NCBI RefSeq assembly: GCF_900119915.1
Contig: NZ_LT635455.1
Location: 124,001-188,000 of the forward strand
DNA length: 64,000 nt
Direction of reading: 5' to 3'
Source of the DNA: Olsenella timonensis
GTDB taxonomy: Bacteria; Actinomycetota; Coriobacteriia; Coriobacteriales; Atopobiaceae
Shown here: in pieces, positions 48,404 through 57,212 of the stretch
How positions within the stretch are numbered: position 1 is the first letter of the stretch
Layout of the letters: every line of letters begins with the position of its first letter
The notes under the pieces: generated by a model
Told to the model about the DNA's origin: nothing
What the model saw: only the letters and a program-made list of their open reading frames with translations
Databases searched by the model: none
Translations under genes and position numbers: made by a program

Positions 48404-50302
48404 CTACGGAATCGCCTCGAACTCCCTCAGGACCTTCTCGATGTCCGTCCCCTTGATCTTCTTGAGCGCCTCCTTGAGCGCAAACCGCTCGACCAGGCCG
48501 AGCTTCATGTCGGTGATCGGCTTGCCGTCGCGCAGCTTCACGCTCGCCATGAGCAGGTCGCGCACGTCAAAGACGCTGCCCCACACCTCGGGCACGCCGC
48601 GGTCAACGTCGCAGAGCGTGTATACGGCCTCCATGCCCGTGCGCATGGAGTACTCCGTGGTGAAGATGGTGTCGCGCGGGGTCTCAGCAAACTGGCCGAT
48701 GAAGGCAAAGTTGACCGCGCCGTCGGGCACCACGTCGGGACGGTCCCCCGCGGCGCGCGGCATGAAGAACGCCGTGATGTAGGGCATCATGACCGGCACC
48801 GTGTTGGCGTGGTGCGCGGCGAGCTCGGGGATGCGGTCCTCGGGAACGCCCATGTGGTAGAGCCACTCCTGGCAGATCTCCTCGCCGGTGCAGTCGCGCA
48901 TGGGCTTTCTCACGTAGTTACCGGGCTCGTCGGGGAAGAGGCCGTACACCCAGACGCACAGCTCGTTCTTGGGTTGGTCGCGGAACTGCTGCTGGCGGTT
49001 GAGCGTCCAGCTCATAAGCCAGTTGGAGTCGGTGCAGGTCACGATGCCGCCGGTGACCACGTGGCCGCTGAAGGGGTCGCGCTTGCAGATCGCCTGGATG
49101 TAGGGTGGAATCTCGCCGTCGAGGGTCGTCACCGTGGCGCTCATCCACTTGGTCTTCTCGGGGTCGCCGCAGAAGGTGTCGGGATGGCCGAAGCTGGGGT
49201 CCTGTGCCGCGATGCGGCGCCACATGTCCCAGCCGCCGCCGGGGGAGAGCTCGGGCCTCCACGCCGCGGGTCTGTCTTGCGCCCCCATGGTTGAGTTCTC
49301 GACGCAGCCGCCGTTGGTGATGAAGACGAGGTCGTCCTCGGTGAGGTCAATGACCGTGGTCGCGCCTGCCTCGGCTCCATCGACTGCCGCCGTTCGGCTC
49401 AGCACGATGCTCGTCGCCACCTTCTTCTCGGGCGAGCTGTGGGGGTTGCGCGGAAGGGCCGCCTGCTGGATACGCTGTATGGTGTCCTGGCCGGTGCCGG
49501 TGCGCGGACGCACCGGGCCAGCGCCGCCTCCGATGGAGAACCTTATGTCCTCGACCTTCGTGTTGAAGTGGAACTGCACGCCCGCGGCCTTGAGGTACTC
49601 GACGAGAGGCAAGATCATCGACTCGTACTGGTTGTACCTTGTGAAGCGCAGGGCGGAGAAGTCCGGCAGCCCGGCGATGTGGTGGATGTAGCGCTTGATG
49701 TAGAGCTTCATCTCAAGCGCGGAGTGCCAGTTCTCGAACGCGAACATGGTGCGCCAGTACATCCAGAAGTTGGAGGAGAGGACCTCGTCGTCAAAGAAGT
49801 CGGTGATGGGACGGTCGTAGAGCTTCTCGTCCGGCGTGAAGAAGAGCTCCATGATCTCCATGGCCGCCTTGTCCGAGAGACCGAACTTCCCGGCGCATCC
49901 CGCGTCACGCCCGCGATCTTTCGTCGCGCGGCAGAGCGAGTAGTTGGGGTCCTCCTTGTTGAGCCAGTAGTACTCGTCAAGTACGGAGACTCCGGGCGTC
50001 TCGATGGAGGGGATGGAGCGGAACAGGTCCCACATCACCTCGAAGTGGTTGTCCATCTCGCGACCGCCGCGCATGACGTAGCCAAGGCCGGGGATGTCGA
50101 GGCCGTCGCACGCGCCGCCGGGAACGTCGTCCTTCTCGAAGATGTGGATGTTCTTGCCCGGCATCTGGGCGTCGCGGACGAGATAGCACGCGGCGGAGAG
50201 CGCCGCCAGGCCCGTGCCCACGATGTAGGCGCTCTTGTGCTCGATGCCCGCGGGCTTCTTGGGACGAGCGAAGGCCTCGTAGTTGCCGCTTGAATAGTAC
50301 AT
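48404..50302 (-). CDS. ohyA: oleate hydratase
   Basis: The protein has 632 residues. SAYIVGTGLAALSAACYLVRD is the FAD-binding motif (GxGxxA); GGREMDNHFEVMWDLFRSIP is the signature of the oleate hydratase (myosin-cross-reactive antigen) family. Later IKRYIHHI, VFITNGGCVENSTMG, SWTLNRQQQF and EYSMRTGMEAVYTL also match. It adds water to the double bond of oleate or linoleate and is linked to fatty-acid detoxification in gut bacteria. The start at 50302 follows AGAAAGG. The TetR gene lies 172 bases upstream on the same strand. Confidence 0.96.
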   Translation of the reverse strand: MYYSSGNYEAFARPKKPAGIEHKSAYIVGTGLAALSAACYLVRDAQMPGKNIHIFEKDDVPGGACDGLDIPGLGYVMRGGREMDNHFEVMWDLFRSIPSIETPGVSVLDEYYWLNKEDPNYSLCRATKDRGRDAGCAGKFGLSDKAAMEIMELFFTPDEKLYDRPITDFFDDEVLSSNFWMYWRTMFAFENWHSALEMKLYIKRYIHHIAGLPDFSALRFTRYNQYESMILPLVEYLKAAGVQFHFNTKVEDIRFSIGGGAGPVRPRTGTGQDTIQRIQQAALPRNPHSSPEKKVATSIVLSRTAAVDGAEAGATTVIDLTEDDLVFITNGGCVENSTMGAQDRPAAWRPELSPGGGWDMWRRIAAQDPSFGHPDTFCGDPEKTKWMSATVTTLDGEIPPYIQAICKRDPFSGHVVTGGIVTCTDSNWLMSWTLNRQQQFRDQPKNELCVWVYGLFPDEPGNYVRKPMRDCTGEEICQEWLYHMGVPEDRIPELAAHHANTVPVMMPYITAFFMPRAAGDRPDVVPDGAVNFAFIGQFAETPRDTIFTTEYSMRTGMEAVYTLCDVDRGVPEVWGSVFDVRDLLMASVKLRDGKPITDMKLGLVERFALKEALKKIKGTDIEKVLREFEAIP

Positions 50303-50399
50303 GGTCGCACCTTTCTTACGTGCGCACCGGGCGTGTCCGATGCGTCTGGTTCCATGGTGGGTCCGCGACGGGCGGCGCACCATGGGCAGAACGGTGCCT

Positions 50400-50436
50400 C
50401 TGTACGGTTTCTTATCAATGCGGCAGGATTGTACAG
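50400..50436. promoter_or_regulatory. candidate operator upstream of ohyA
   Basis: CTGTAC (50400-50405) and GTACAG (50431-50436) form an inverted pair in the A/T-richest part of the gap between the TetR gene and ohyA. Spacing is wide for one TetR dimer, so two half-occupied sites or chance are possible. Confidence 0.3.
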
Positions 50437-50474
50437 ACGGGCGAGAAGAACGGGCGAGGCCCGCGACGCGTCCC

Positions 50475-51089
50475 CTACGACGCGGCGGGTCCCTCCGGCA
50501 CGCTGCCCTCGCTCCCGGCGACGTAGCCGCCGGGGATCTCGAGTCGGTCGAGCGCGGTCTCGATGGCGCCGTCTGCGATGGTGGCCACCCGCTGCACCAG
50601 CTGCTGCGGGTCGTCGCGCATGTCTCGGGCGATCCAGTCCAGGACCGTTCCGATGAGGGCGTGCGCGAAGAAGCGCGCGATGAAGTCCCTGTCCTGTTCG
50701 CGCACGCACCTACGCGCCGCGTGCTCGTCAACCACGTCCTTCACCAGGTCGCTCACTACGGGAACGAGAAACCGCTCCACCTGCTCGCGACTCATGTCAT
50801 GGTAGATGCTCGTGATGAAGGGCTTGTTCTCGCGCAGGGAGAGAAACGTGTCGAGGAGGCCGGTCTGCCAGGTGTCGGCGGTCTTGTTGCCGGCGATGGC
50901 CCGCGCGGCGTCCTCCTCGCACGACCACTCGACCAGGTCGTAGATGTCCTGGAAGTGATAGTAGAACGTCATGCGGCTGATGCCGCAGTCGTCGGTGATG
51001 TCTGCGATGGTGATCTTGCCCAGGGGCTTTTCGAGCAGGAGGCTCTTGAGCGACTCCTCGAGTGCGCGCTTGGTGAGCTGGCTTGGCAT
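50475..51089 (-). CDS. TetR-family regulator (DhaS-like)
   Basis: The protein has 204 residues. LTKRALEESLKSLLLEKPLGKITIADITDDCGISRMTFYYHFQDIYDLV is the TetR helix-turn-helix in the DhaS/TetR_C_8 style, and the C-terminal half (ARFFAHALIGTVLDWI) is a ligand pocket helix bundle. Location upstream of ohyA suggests that it controls fatty-acid response. The ATG follows GGGAGGG. Confidence 0.88.
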   Translation of the reverse strand: MPSQLTKRALEESLKSLLLEKPLGKITIADITDDCGISRMTFYYHFQDIYDLVEWSCEEDAARAIAGNKTADTWQTGLLDTFLSLRENKPFITSIYHDMSREQVERFLVPVVSDLVKDVVDEHAARRCVREQDRDFIARFFAHALIGTVLDWIARDMRDDPQQLVQRVATIADGAIETALDRLEIPGGYVAGSEGSVPEGPAAS

Positions 51090-51251
51090 GGGCCCTCCCA
51101 GTGGTCGTTTCTCTCCGTATACCCTTGCGTGCCGGAGGGGTTTGCGGACAACGGCGACGGGCGCGAGAACAGGCGCGGCGACGGCGGATGTGCGTCACCC
51201 ACGGCCGCGAGCTCATGGGCTTGCGTGGCAAGGCCCGGGGCCTTACCGGGC

Positions 51252-52028
51252 CTATGCCACGACGAACTTGCGCCGCAGCTCTTCGCGCGCGTCGTCGTCG
51301 ACGCCGAGTGCGTCGGCAAGATACGCGTCGAGCGAGCCGTACGCCTCGTCGATCGCGTCGAGCGCCGCGCGGAGGTAGCGGGCGTCCACGCCGCCGACGT
51401 CGAACATGTTCTGCGCCGCGCCCATCGCCTCGATCAGCTCGTTCGTGGCGAGATAGTCCTTCTCGACGAGGTCCCAGGGGACGCCAAGCGCCGTCTCAAC
51501 CAGCACGGAGGCCATGCCGCAGCGGTCCTTGCCGGCGGAGCAGTGCCAAAGCGCCGCCCCCTCCTCGAGGCCGAGAAGCTCACGGAAGAGGCCGCGGTAG
51601 GCGGCGATTCCGTCCTCGCCGAGCACGAAGCGCGGGTAGAGGCCGGCGAACAGGTCGGTGATGTCCAGCTCGCCGCTCTTGAGCTTCTCGCCCAGCGTTC
51701 TTATCGCCTCCTGCGCGTCTCCGCCGCCCGGCGCCCGGAACACGGGCAGGCGGACGAGGTGCGCTTCCGGGAGGAGCTCCATGGGGTCGGGCCAGCGCTC
51801 CGCCTCCTCGTCGGTGCGAAGGTCTATGACGAGGCGAACGTCATAGACGTCTCGCAGCACCCTCGTGTCCTCGGTCGTTGCCGGTCCGAGCATCCCGGAG
51901 CGCAGCAGGCGGTGCGGCAGGATGTGCGCGCCGCTCGCGGGAAGCCCTCCCAGGTCGCGGGTGTTGTGCAACCCCTCGAGGGCGATCTTCCCGTAGTTGG
52001 ACCCATATGGCTCGACGATGTCCCGCAT
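51252..52028 (-). CDS. IphP-type tyrosine-protein phosphatase
   Basis: The protein has 258 residues. LHNTRDLGGLPA near the start and LWHCSAGKDRCG (C163 to R169, the C-x5-R loop) define a Y_phosphatase3/IphP enzyme; the Lys inside the loop is typical of lipid/tyrosine phosphatases of this group. VVIDLRTDEE-like VIDLRTDEEAERWP matches the family. It likely dephosphorylates protein tyrosine or phosphoinositides; the substrate is unknown. Confidence 0.9.
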   Translation of the reverse strand: MRDIVEPYGSNYGKIALEGLHNTRDLGGLPASGAHILPHRLLRSGMLGPATTEDTRVLRDVYDVRLVIDLRTDEEAERWPDPMELLPEAHLVRLPVFRAPGGGDAQEAIRTLGEKLKSGELDITDLFAGLYPRFVLGEDGIAAYRGLFRELLGLEEGAALWHCSAGKDRCGMASVLVETALGVPWDLVEKDYLATNELIEAMGAAQNMFDVGGVDARYLRAALDAIDEAYGSLDAYLADALGVDDDAREELRRKFVVA

Positions 52029-52109
52029 GTGATGCCCCTTCAGCTCGTCTCACGTCACCGTGGGTTCTTATTCCCCGCGCGCGTCCGGCACACACACGGG
52101 ACCGGGCGC

Positions 52110-53483
52110 CTACATCCTGACGAGCAGCGTCGGCTCCTCCTCGTACAGGACGTTCGTACCGTACTGGAAGCCGTTTGCCAGCGTCTCCGGACGCATCCGC
52201 ACCACTTCGAGGGGCGGTGCGCCCTCGAAGTCCTCGGCGGCGGCGTTCTTCTCGACCGTGTACAGGGAGGGGTCGAGCGTGCCGGGCGTTATGCCGAGGC
52301 GCTCCAGCCCCGTTTCGGGGTCCGTGTTGTCATAGGCGAGCCTGACGCTGAACCATCCCTTGCCGCGTACGTCAGGTGACGATTCGAAGAGGCCGGGGGC
52401 CGCCCTGAGCTCGTATGACTCGAAGGCGGCGGGAGAGGGGCTGCGGCCCTCGATCTCTGCGAGGTCCCCGTCTGCCCAGAGCTCGTCGTAGGAATACGGG
52501 TCGTCGACCGCCTCCAGCGTCACGTCGCCGGAGCGCAGGCGTACGCCGCACTCGTCGGAGGTGACGTAGGCCCCCTTGCCCACGGGGACCCAGTCGACGA
52601 TGAGCCAGCTTCCGGTCTCGCCCGCGTCGCGGAAGGGGTCGAGCTCTCCGAGCTTCCCGTCCTCCGCTCCGGCGATGGTCGTGTCCGGTGGGAACGCCTG
52701 GTAGACGGTGACCTTTGTGGCAGGGTCTCCGCCGGTCAGCGGGAGGAGCGACCGGCAGGTCGCGTTGACGGGCTCGACCCACGAGGGGCGCGCGGGAACA
52801 TTTGTTGGGAAAGCGTCGGCGTAGTCCGCGTCCGGTCCGGATATGTCGATCTCGACGTCGCACATGCCAAGCCTGACGCGGGACGCCTCCTCCTCGAAGA
52901 ACCGGTCGTCCCCCGTGTAGAGCGCACGGAAGAACGACCCGCTCTCTCGCTCGGCCTCGTCCTTCTCGCCCCACTCGTATGTCGAGATGCGGCCGTCGAA
53001 GAACCCGTCCTCGGCGGGAGAGGAGCCGTTGATCAGCACGAGCGTGACGGTATAGCCGGCGTCCTCGAGCCGCCGCCGCCCGCGCCCGAGCTCCTCGCGG
53101 AAGCGCCGCTCGTATGCGGCCGTGATCTCGTCCTGCTGCCTGTTGTCGCCGACAACGCCCTCCTCGAAGTCGACGAGCACCGTGGTGCCGTCGTCCATGG
53201 TGCAGAAGGCCATGTCCGTCGACTGATAGCCGAACAGGACGTACGAGCGCCCCTCCCAGATGTCGACCACCTCGGCGTCCGCGCCGTACTTCTCGGCGTA
53301 GTAGCCCTCTGCCTGGCGCGTGACCGAGCGCTCGTCATAGTTCCCGAGGTCGGAGCACCCCACGACCAGAAGCGAGGCAAGGCAGGCGCACAGGATGCAG
53401 AGCGCGCGCGACAAGGGCGGGTGCGGCTTCGTGCCCGTTGCGGGGCAGGGGCGCGCGGGCGCCCGGTCGGTCGTCTGGGGCAT
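52110..53483 (-). CDS. lipoprotein of unknown function
   Basis: The protein has 457 residues. A signal peptide ends LASLLVVGC with lipid-anchor Cys43. The exported remainder is acidic, with no motif I recognise. It has two similar parts: a ~200-residue N-terminal region with EGYYAEKYGADAEVVDIW and a beta-rich C-terminal region. The start at 53483 follows GAGGGAG; a much longer open frame on this strand runs antisense through tex and is not coding. Confidence 0.75.
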   Translation of the reverse strand: MPQTTDRAPARPCPATGTKPHPPLSRALCILCACLASLLVVGCSDLGNYDERSVTRQAEGYYAEKYGADAEVVDIWEGRSYVLFGYQSTDMAFCTMDDGTTVLVDFEEGVVGDNRQQDEITAAYERRFREELGRGRRRLEDAGYTVTLVLINGSSPAEDGFFDGRISTYEWGEKDEAERESGSFFRALYTGDDRFFEEEASRVRLGMCDVEIDISGPDADYADAFPTNVPARPSWVEPVNATCRSLLPLTGGDPATKVTVYQAFPPDTTIAGAEDGKLGELDPFRDAGETGSWLIVDWVPVGKGAYVTSDECGVRLRSGDVTLEAVDDPYSYDELWADGDLAEIEGRSPSPAAFESYELRAAPGLFESSPDVRGKGWFSVRLAYDNTDPETGLERLGITPGTLDPSLYTVEKNAAAEDFEGAPPLEVVRMRPETLANGFQYGTNVLYEEEPTLLVRM

Positions 53484-53648
53484 GCGATCATCTCCCTCGG
53501 CTGATGCCGTGCCTCCCATTTTCGTCGAGCGCGGGGTGCCGCTCAACGGGCGGCGGCATGGCGCGGGGGTCGGCGGCGCCTTGTTCCCGCCCGAGCGGGC
53601 GGGTATCCTAGGTGGCTCTTGGACGCAACCGTTTGGAGTCACAGACAC

Positions 53649-55805
53649 ATGGACCTTATCGCCACGCTCGCCGAGGAGCTCGGGCTCGCGCCGGCCGCCG
53701 TCGAGGCCGCCGTCAGGCTCGTCGACGAGGGCAACACCATCCCCTTTATCGCGCGCTACCGCAAGGAGGCCACGGGCGGCATGGACGACGTCGCCCTGCG
53801 CGCGCTCGACGAGCGCCTCGCCTACCTGCGCAACCTCGAGAAGCGCAAGGAGGACGTCATTCTCCTCATCGGCGCCCAGGGCAAGCTCACGCCCGAGCTC
53901 GAGGCGGAGATTCGCGCCGCCACGCAGCTCCAGCGCGTGGAGGACCTCTACAAGCCGTATCGCAAGAAGCGCATGACCCGCGCGCAGAAGGCGCGCGAGG
54001 CGGGCCTGGAGCCGCTGGCAAACATGATCTTCATGCAGGCGGCGGCCAAGGGGTCCGCACTTGACGAGGCGGCGCGCTTTGTGACGCCGGAGGCGGCCGA
54101 GGCGGGCTTTGACACGCCGGAGAGGGCGCTTGCCGGTGCGGCCGACATCGTCGCCGAGGTCGTGGCGGAGGACGCAGAGAACGTCGCCGACCTGCGCACG
54201 TTCACCGAGGCCACGGCTGACGTCGTCTCCGTGGCGGTGAACGCGGGCGAGAAGACCCCCTACGAGCCGTATTACGACTTCGCCGAGCCCGCTGCCAAGA
54301 TTCCCAACCACCGCGTGCTCGCGATCGACCGCGGAGAGCGCGAGGAGAAGCTCCGCGTGCGCGTGCGCGTGGACGAGGCGGCCGCGATTGCTCGCCTCGG
54401 CGCGCGCTGGCCGCGCCGGCAGGGCGTCTTTGCCCCGGTCTTTGAGGCTGCCGTCGCGGACGGCTACAGGCGCCTGATGGCACCCTCGCTCGAGCGCGAG
54501 GTCCGCGCCCGGCTCACCGTGCGCGCCCAGACGGACGCAATCAAGGTCTTTGCCAAGAACCTCGAGGGCCTGCTCTCGGCGCGTCCCGTGCGCGGCGCCC
54601 GCATCATCTCGCTCGACCCGGGCTATCGCACCGGCTGCAAGGTGGCGGTGCTGGACGAGACGGGCAAGCTGCTCGACCACGGCGTGGTCTACCCGACCAA
54701 ACCTCGCCACGACGTCGCGGGTACCAAGCGCGAGCTCAAGCGCCTGGCCGACAAGCACGCGATCAACACCATCGTCATCGGCAACGGCACGGCCAGTCGC
54801 GAGACCGAGGAGGTGGTCTCCGAGTTCATCGCCGAGTCCGCGCCCGACCTGCGCTACACGATCGTCAACGAGGCGGGTGCGTCGGTGTACTCGGCCTCCG
54901 AGCTCGCGAGCCGGGAGTACCCCGACCTCGACGTCACCACGCGCGGCGCCATGAGCCTGGGGCGTCGCCTTCAGGACCCGCTCGCCGAGCTGGTGAAGAT
55001 TCCGCCCCAGTCCATCGGCGTGGGCCAGTACCAGCACGACCTCGACCAGGCGGAGCTCGCGCGCACCTTGGGTTACGTGGTGGAGGACGTGGTCAACCGC
55101 GTGGGGGTGGACGTTAACACCGCGAGCGCGAGCCTTCTGGGCTACGTCTCCGGCATCACGTCCGCTGTGGCCAGAAACATCGTGGCCTATCGAGAGGAGC
55201 ACGGCGCCTTCGCAGACCGCCGCGAGCTCAGGAAGGTTCCGCAGCTCGGCCCCAAGGCGTTCCAGAACGCGGCCGGCTTCCTGCGCATTACGGGCGGGAC
55301 GAACCCGCTCGACGCAACTGCGGTGCACCCGGAGAGCTATGGCGTGGCGACGGCGCTCCTCGAGCGCGCGGGCGTGACCGCCGACGAGCTCACGCGCGGC
55401 GGCGTGCCCGACATAGAGAGGCGCGTGGGCAGCGTGGGCGCGCTCGCGGGCGAGCTGGGCTGCGGCGCGCTTACCCTCATCGACATCGTCGCCGAGCTTA
55501 AGAAGCCGGGCCGAGACCCGCGCGACGACGCCCCCGAGCCCGTCTTCAGCCGGGCGGCGCTCTCGATCGACGACCTCCGGCCCGGCATGGAGCTCATGGG
55601 GACGGTCCGCAACGTCGTGGACTTCGGCACCTTCGTCGACGTGGGCGTGCACCAGGATGGCCTCGTGCACATCTCCAAGCTCGCCGACCGCTTCGTGCGC
55701 CACCCGAGCGACGTCGTTGCCGTGGGAGACACGGTCAAGGTCTGGGTCGAGCGCGTCGACCGCGACCGCGGCAGGATCTCGCTTACCATGGTGCCGGGCA
55801 AGTAG
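53649..55805 (+). CDS. tex: Tex-family RNA-binding transcription accessory protein
   Basis: The protein has 718 residues, usual for Tex. The Tex N-terminal helical domain has VRLVDEGNTIPFIARYRKEATGG. The YqgF-like domain has LSLDPGYRTGCKVAVLD, the helix-hairpin-helix region has NTASASLLGYVSGI, and a C-terminal S1 domain (about 645-715) has GTVRNVVDFGTFVDVGVHQDGLVHIS. Tex acts on transcript turnover or stalled RNA polymerase in the cytoplasm. ATG 53649 is chosen with GGAG ten bases upstream. Confidence 0.97.
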   Translation: MDLIATLAEELGLAPAAVEAAVRLVDEGNTIPFIARYRKEATGGMDDVALRALDERLAYLRNLEKRKEDVILLIGAQGKLTPELEAEIRAATQLQRVEDLYKPYRKKRMTRAQKAREAGLEPLANMIFMQAAAKGSALDEAARFVTPEAAEAGFDTPERALAGAADIVAEVVAEDAENVADLRTFTEATADVVSVAVNAGEKTPYEPYYDFAEPAAKIPNHRVLAIDRGEREEKLRVRVRVDEAAAIARLGARWPRRQGVFAPVFEAAVADGYRRLMAPSLEREVRARLTVRAQTDAIKVFAKNLEGLLSARPVRGARIISLDPGYRTGCKVAVLDETGKLLDHGVVYPTKPRHDVAGTKRELKRLADKHAINTIVIGNGTASRETEEVVSEFIAESAPDLRYTIVNEAGASVYSASELASREYPDLDVTTRGAMSLGRRLQDPLAELVKIPPQSIGVGQYQHDLDQAELARTLGYVVEDVVNRVGVDVNTASASLLGYVSGITSAVARNIVAYREEHGAFADRRELRKVPQLGPKAFQNAAGFLRITGGTNPLDATAVHPESYGVATALLERAGVTADELTRGGVPDIERRVGSVGALAGELGCGALTLIDIVAELKKPGRDPRDDAPEPVFSRAALSIDDLRPGMELMGTVRNVVDFGTFVDVGVHQDGLVHISKLADRFVRHPSDVVAVGDTVKVWVERVDRDRGRISLTMVPGK

Positions 55806-56172
55806 GCGGGCGGCATCGGGCGCGTCCTCGCGTCGCGCGAGCTGAATGACGCGTCCGGCGCCCCTTCACACCATCGTTTCTCCATATGCGGGACACAACC
55901 CTATACGATTTCATATTGTATGTATGGGAGCGCAAGGGGGAGAAGAGTCCCCTGCTGGTCCGGGACCTGCGGACATCTCAATTGCAACTCTGCAAATAGC
56001 ATTTCTTGGCTTCCTTGGAGTGCGAGAATCGCGCTCGGCTCGGCCTCCATATTCCCAAATAACCGCAAGCTATCGGAAAATGGTTCGCCTGCGCCGGGAG
56101 CGGGTACGAGAGAGCCATCTATCTCCCACGTGCCCGGACGCTGTGACGGCCGGGCGAGGAAGGGGCCGCCCC
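55806..56172. other. 367-base gene-free stretch
   Basis: An A/T-rich patch near 55895-55925 (CTATACGATTTCATATTGTA) is a likely promoter zone for the bile-salt hydrolase. The upstream extension of that reading frame has no ribosome site and would remove the required N-terminal Cys2. Confidence 0.4.
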
Positions 56173-57138
56173 ATGTGCACGGGCCTCCGTTTTACCGACG
56201 CCGACGGCGCCATGTACTTTGGTCGCAATCTGGACTGGACCCAGGGATACGGCGAGCGCGTGGTGATGACGCCCCCTGCGGCACAGGTTCCGGCCGCCTT
56301 CTCGCGTCCGGACGACGCCGCGCGCGGCCATGCGGTCATCGGCATGGGCATCCTCGTCGGCGACCTGCCGCTCTACTTTGACTGCGGGAACGACGCCGGG
56401 CTGGCCGTCGCGGGGCTCAACTTCCCCCAGAGCAGCCGCTACGCGAGCGAGCCCGCTCCAGGCGCCGTGAACGTCGCCGCGTACGAGTTCCCGTACTGGG
56501 TGACGCGGAACTTCTCGAGCCTCGAAGAAGTTCGGGAGGCCCTGCGAGACGTTACGATCGTTGCCAAGCCGGTGAACGATCAGCTGCCCGTGGCGAGCCT
56601 CCACTGGCTCATCGGCGACCGGACCGGCAGCGTCGTCGTAGAGTGCGTGGAGGACGGCATGCACGTGTTCGAGAACGACGTGGACGTCCTCACCAACGAG
56701 CCCTCCTTCGAATGGCAGCGCGTCAACCTGCGCAACTATCTGACCCTGAGCGAGGCCGAGCCCTCGCCTGCCACCTGGGGGGACGCGACCCTGGCGGCGT
56801 TCGGCTCCGGCATGGGGCTGCACGGCATGCCCGGCGACTACAGCGGCCCCTCTCGCTTCGTCAGGGCGGCGTTCGTGAACGCGCACTATCCCACGCAGCG
56901 TGGCGAGCGGGAGAACGTCACGCGACTCTTCCGCAGCCTGGGATCGGTCTTCGTCCCGGACGGGTGCGCCCGCATGGGCGACGGCGCCTTCGAGCGGACG
57001 CTCTACACGAGCTGCTTCTCGGCAAAGACCCTCACCTATTATCACGCGGCCTATGACGACCTGTCCGTTCGCGCCTACCCGCTCGCCTCGTGTGACCTGA
57101 GCGCGACCAGGCCGACCCTCGTCCCCGCCGCCGCTTAG
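56173..57138 (+). CDS. choloylglycine (bile-salt) hydrolase
   Basis: The protein has 321 residues. It starts MCTGLRF, so Cys2 becomes the N-terminal nucleophile; FGRNLDW supplies R18 and D21, LNFPQ the Asn near 83, and TNEPSFEWQ and QRVNLRNY the later conserved residues. This start is required by the chemistry. The enzyme removes glycine or taurine from conjugated bile acids. An MFS transporter follows 75 bases downstream, which could export freed bile acids. It implies life in a vertebrate gut. A penicillin V acylase is the alternative within the family. Confidence 0.92.
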   Translation: MCTGLRFTDADGAMYFGRNLDWTQGYGERVVMTPPAAQVPAAFSRPDDAARGHAVIGMGILVGDLPLYFDCGNDAGLAVAGLNFPQSSRYASEPAPGAVNVAAYEFPYWVTRNFSSLEEVREALRDVTIVAKPVNDQLPVASLHWLIGDRTGSVVVECVEDGMHVFENDVDVLTNEPSFEWQRVNLRNYLTLSEAEPSPATWGDATLAAFGSGMGLHGMPGDYSGPSRFVRAAFVNAHYPTQRGERENVTRLFRSLGSVFVPDGCARMGDGAFERTLYTSCFSAKTLTYYHAAYDDLSVRAYPLASCDLSATRPTLVPAAA

Positions 57139-57212
57139 CCCCTCCTGCGCCGCGGGGTCGCCGGACACGTCCCGACCCCGCGGCGCACCCGACAACCAAG
57201 GAGAAACCTCAC

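Noticed and set aside
50301-52379. 692-codon plus-strand frame
   Set aside because: It lies antisense to the TetR, phosphatase and lipoprotein genes, all of which have family motifs; its own product has none.
53484-55703. Very long minus-strand frame extending the lipoprotein gene through tex (1197 codons in total)
   Set aside because: It is the antisense shadow of the G+C-rich tex gene; its His/Val/Leu/Arg-biased product is typical of shadows, and the lipoprotein has a proper signal peptide and ribosome site at 53483.
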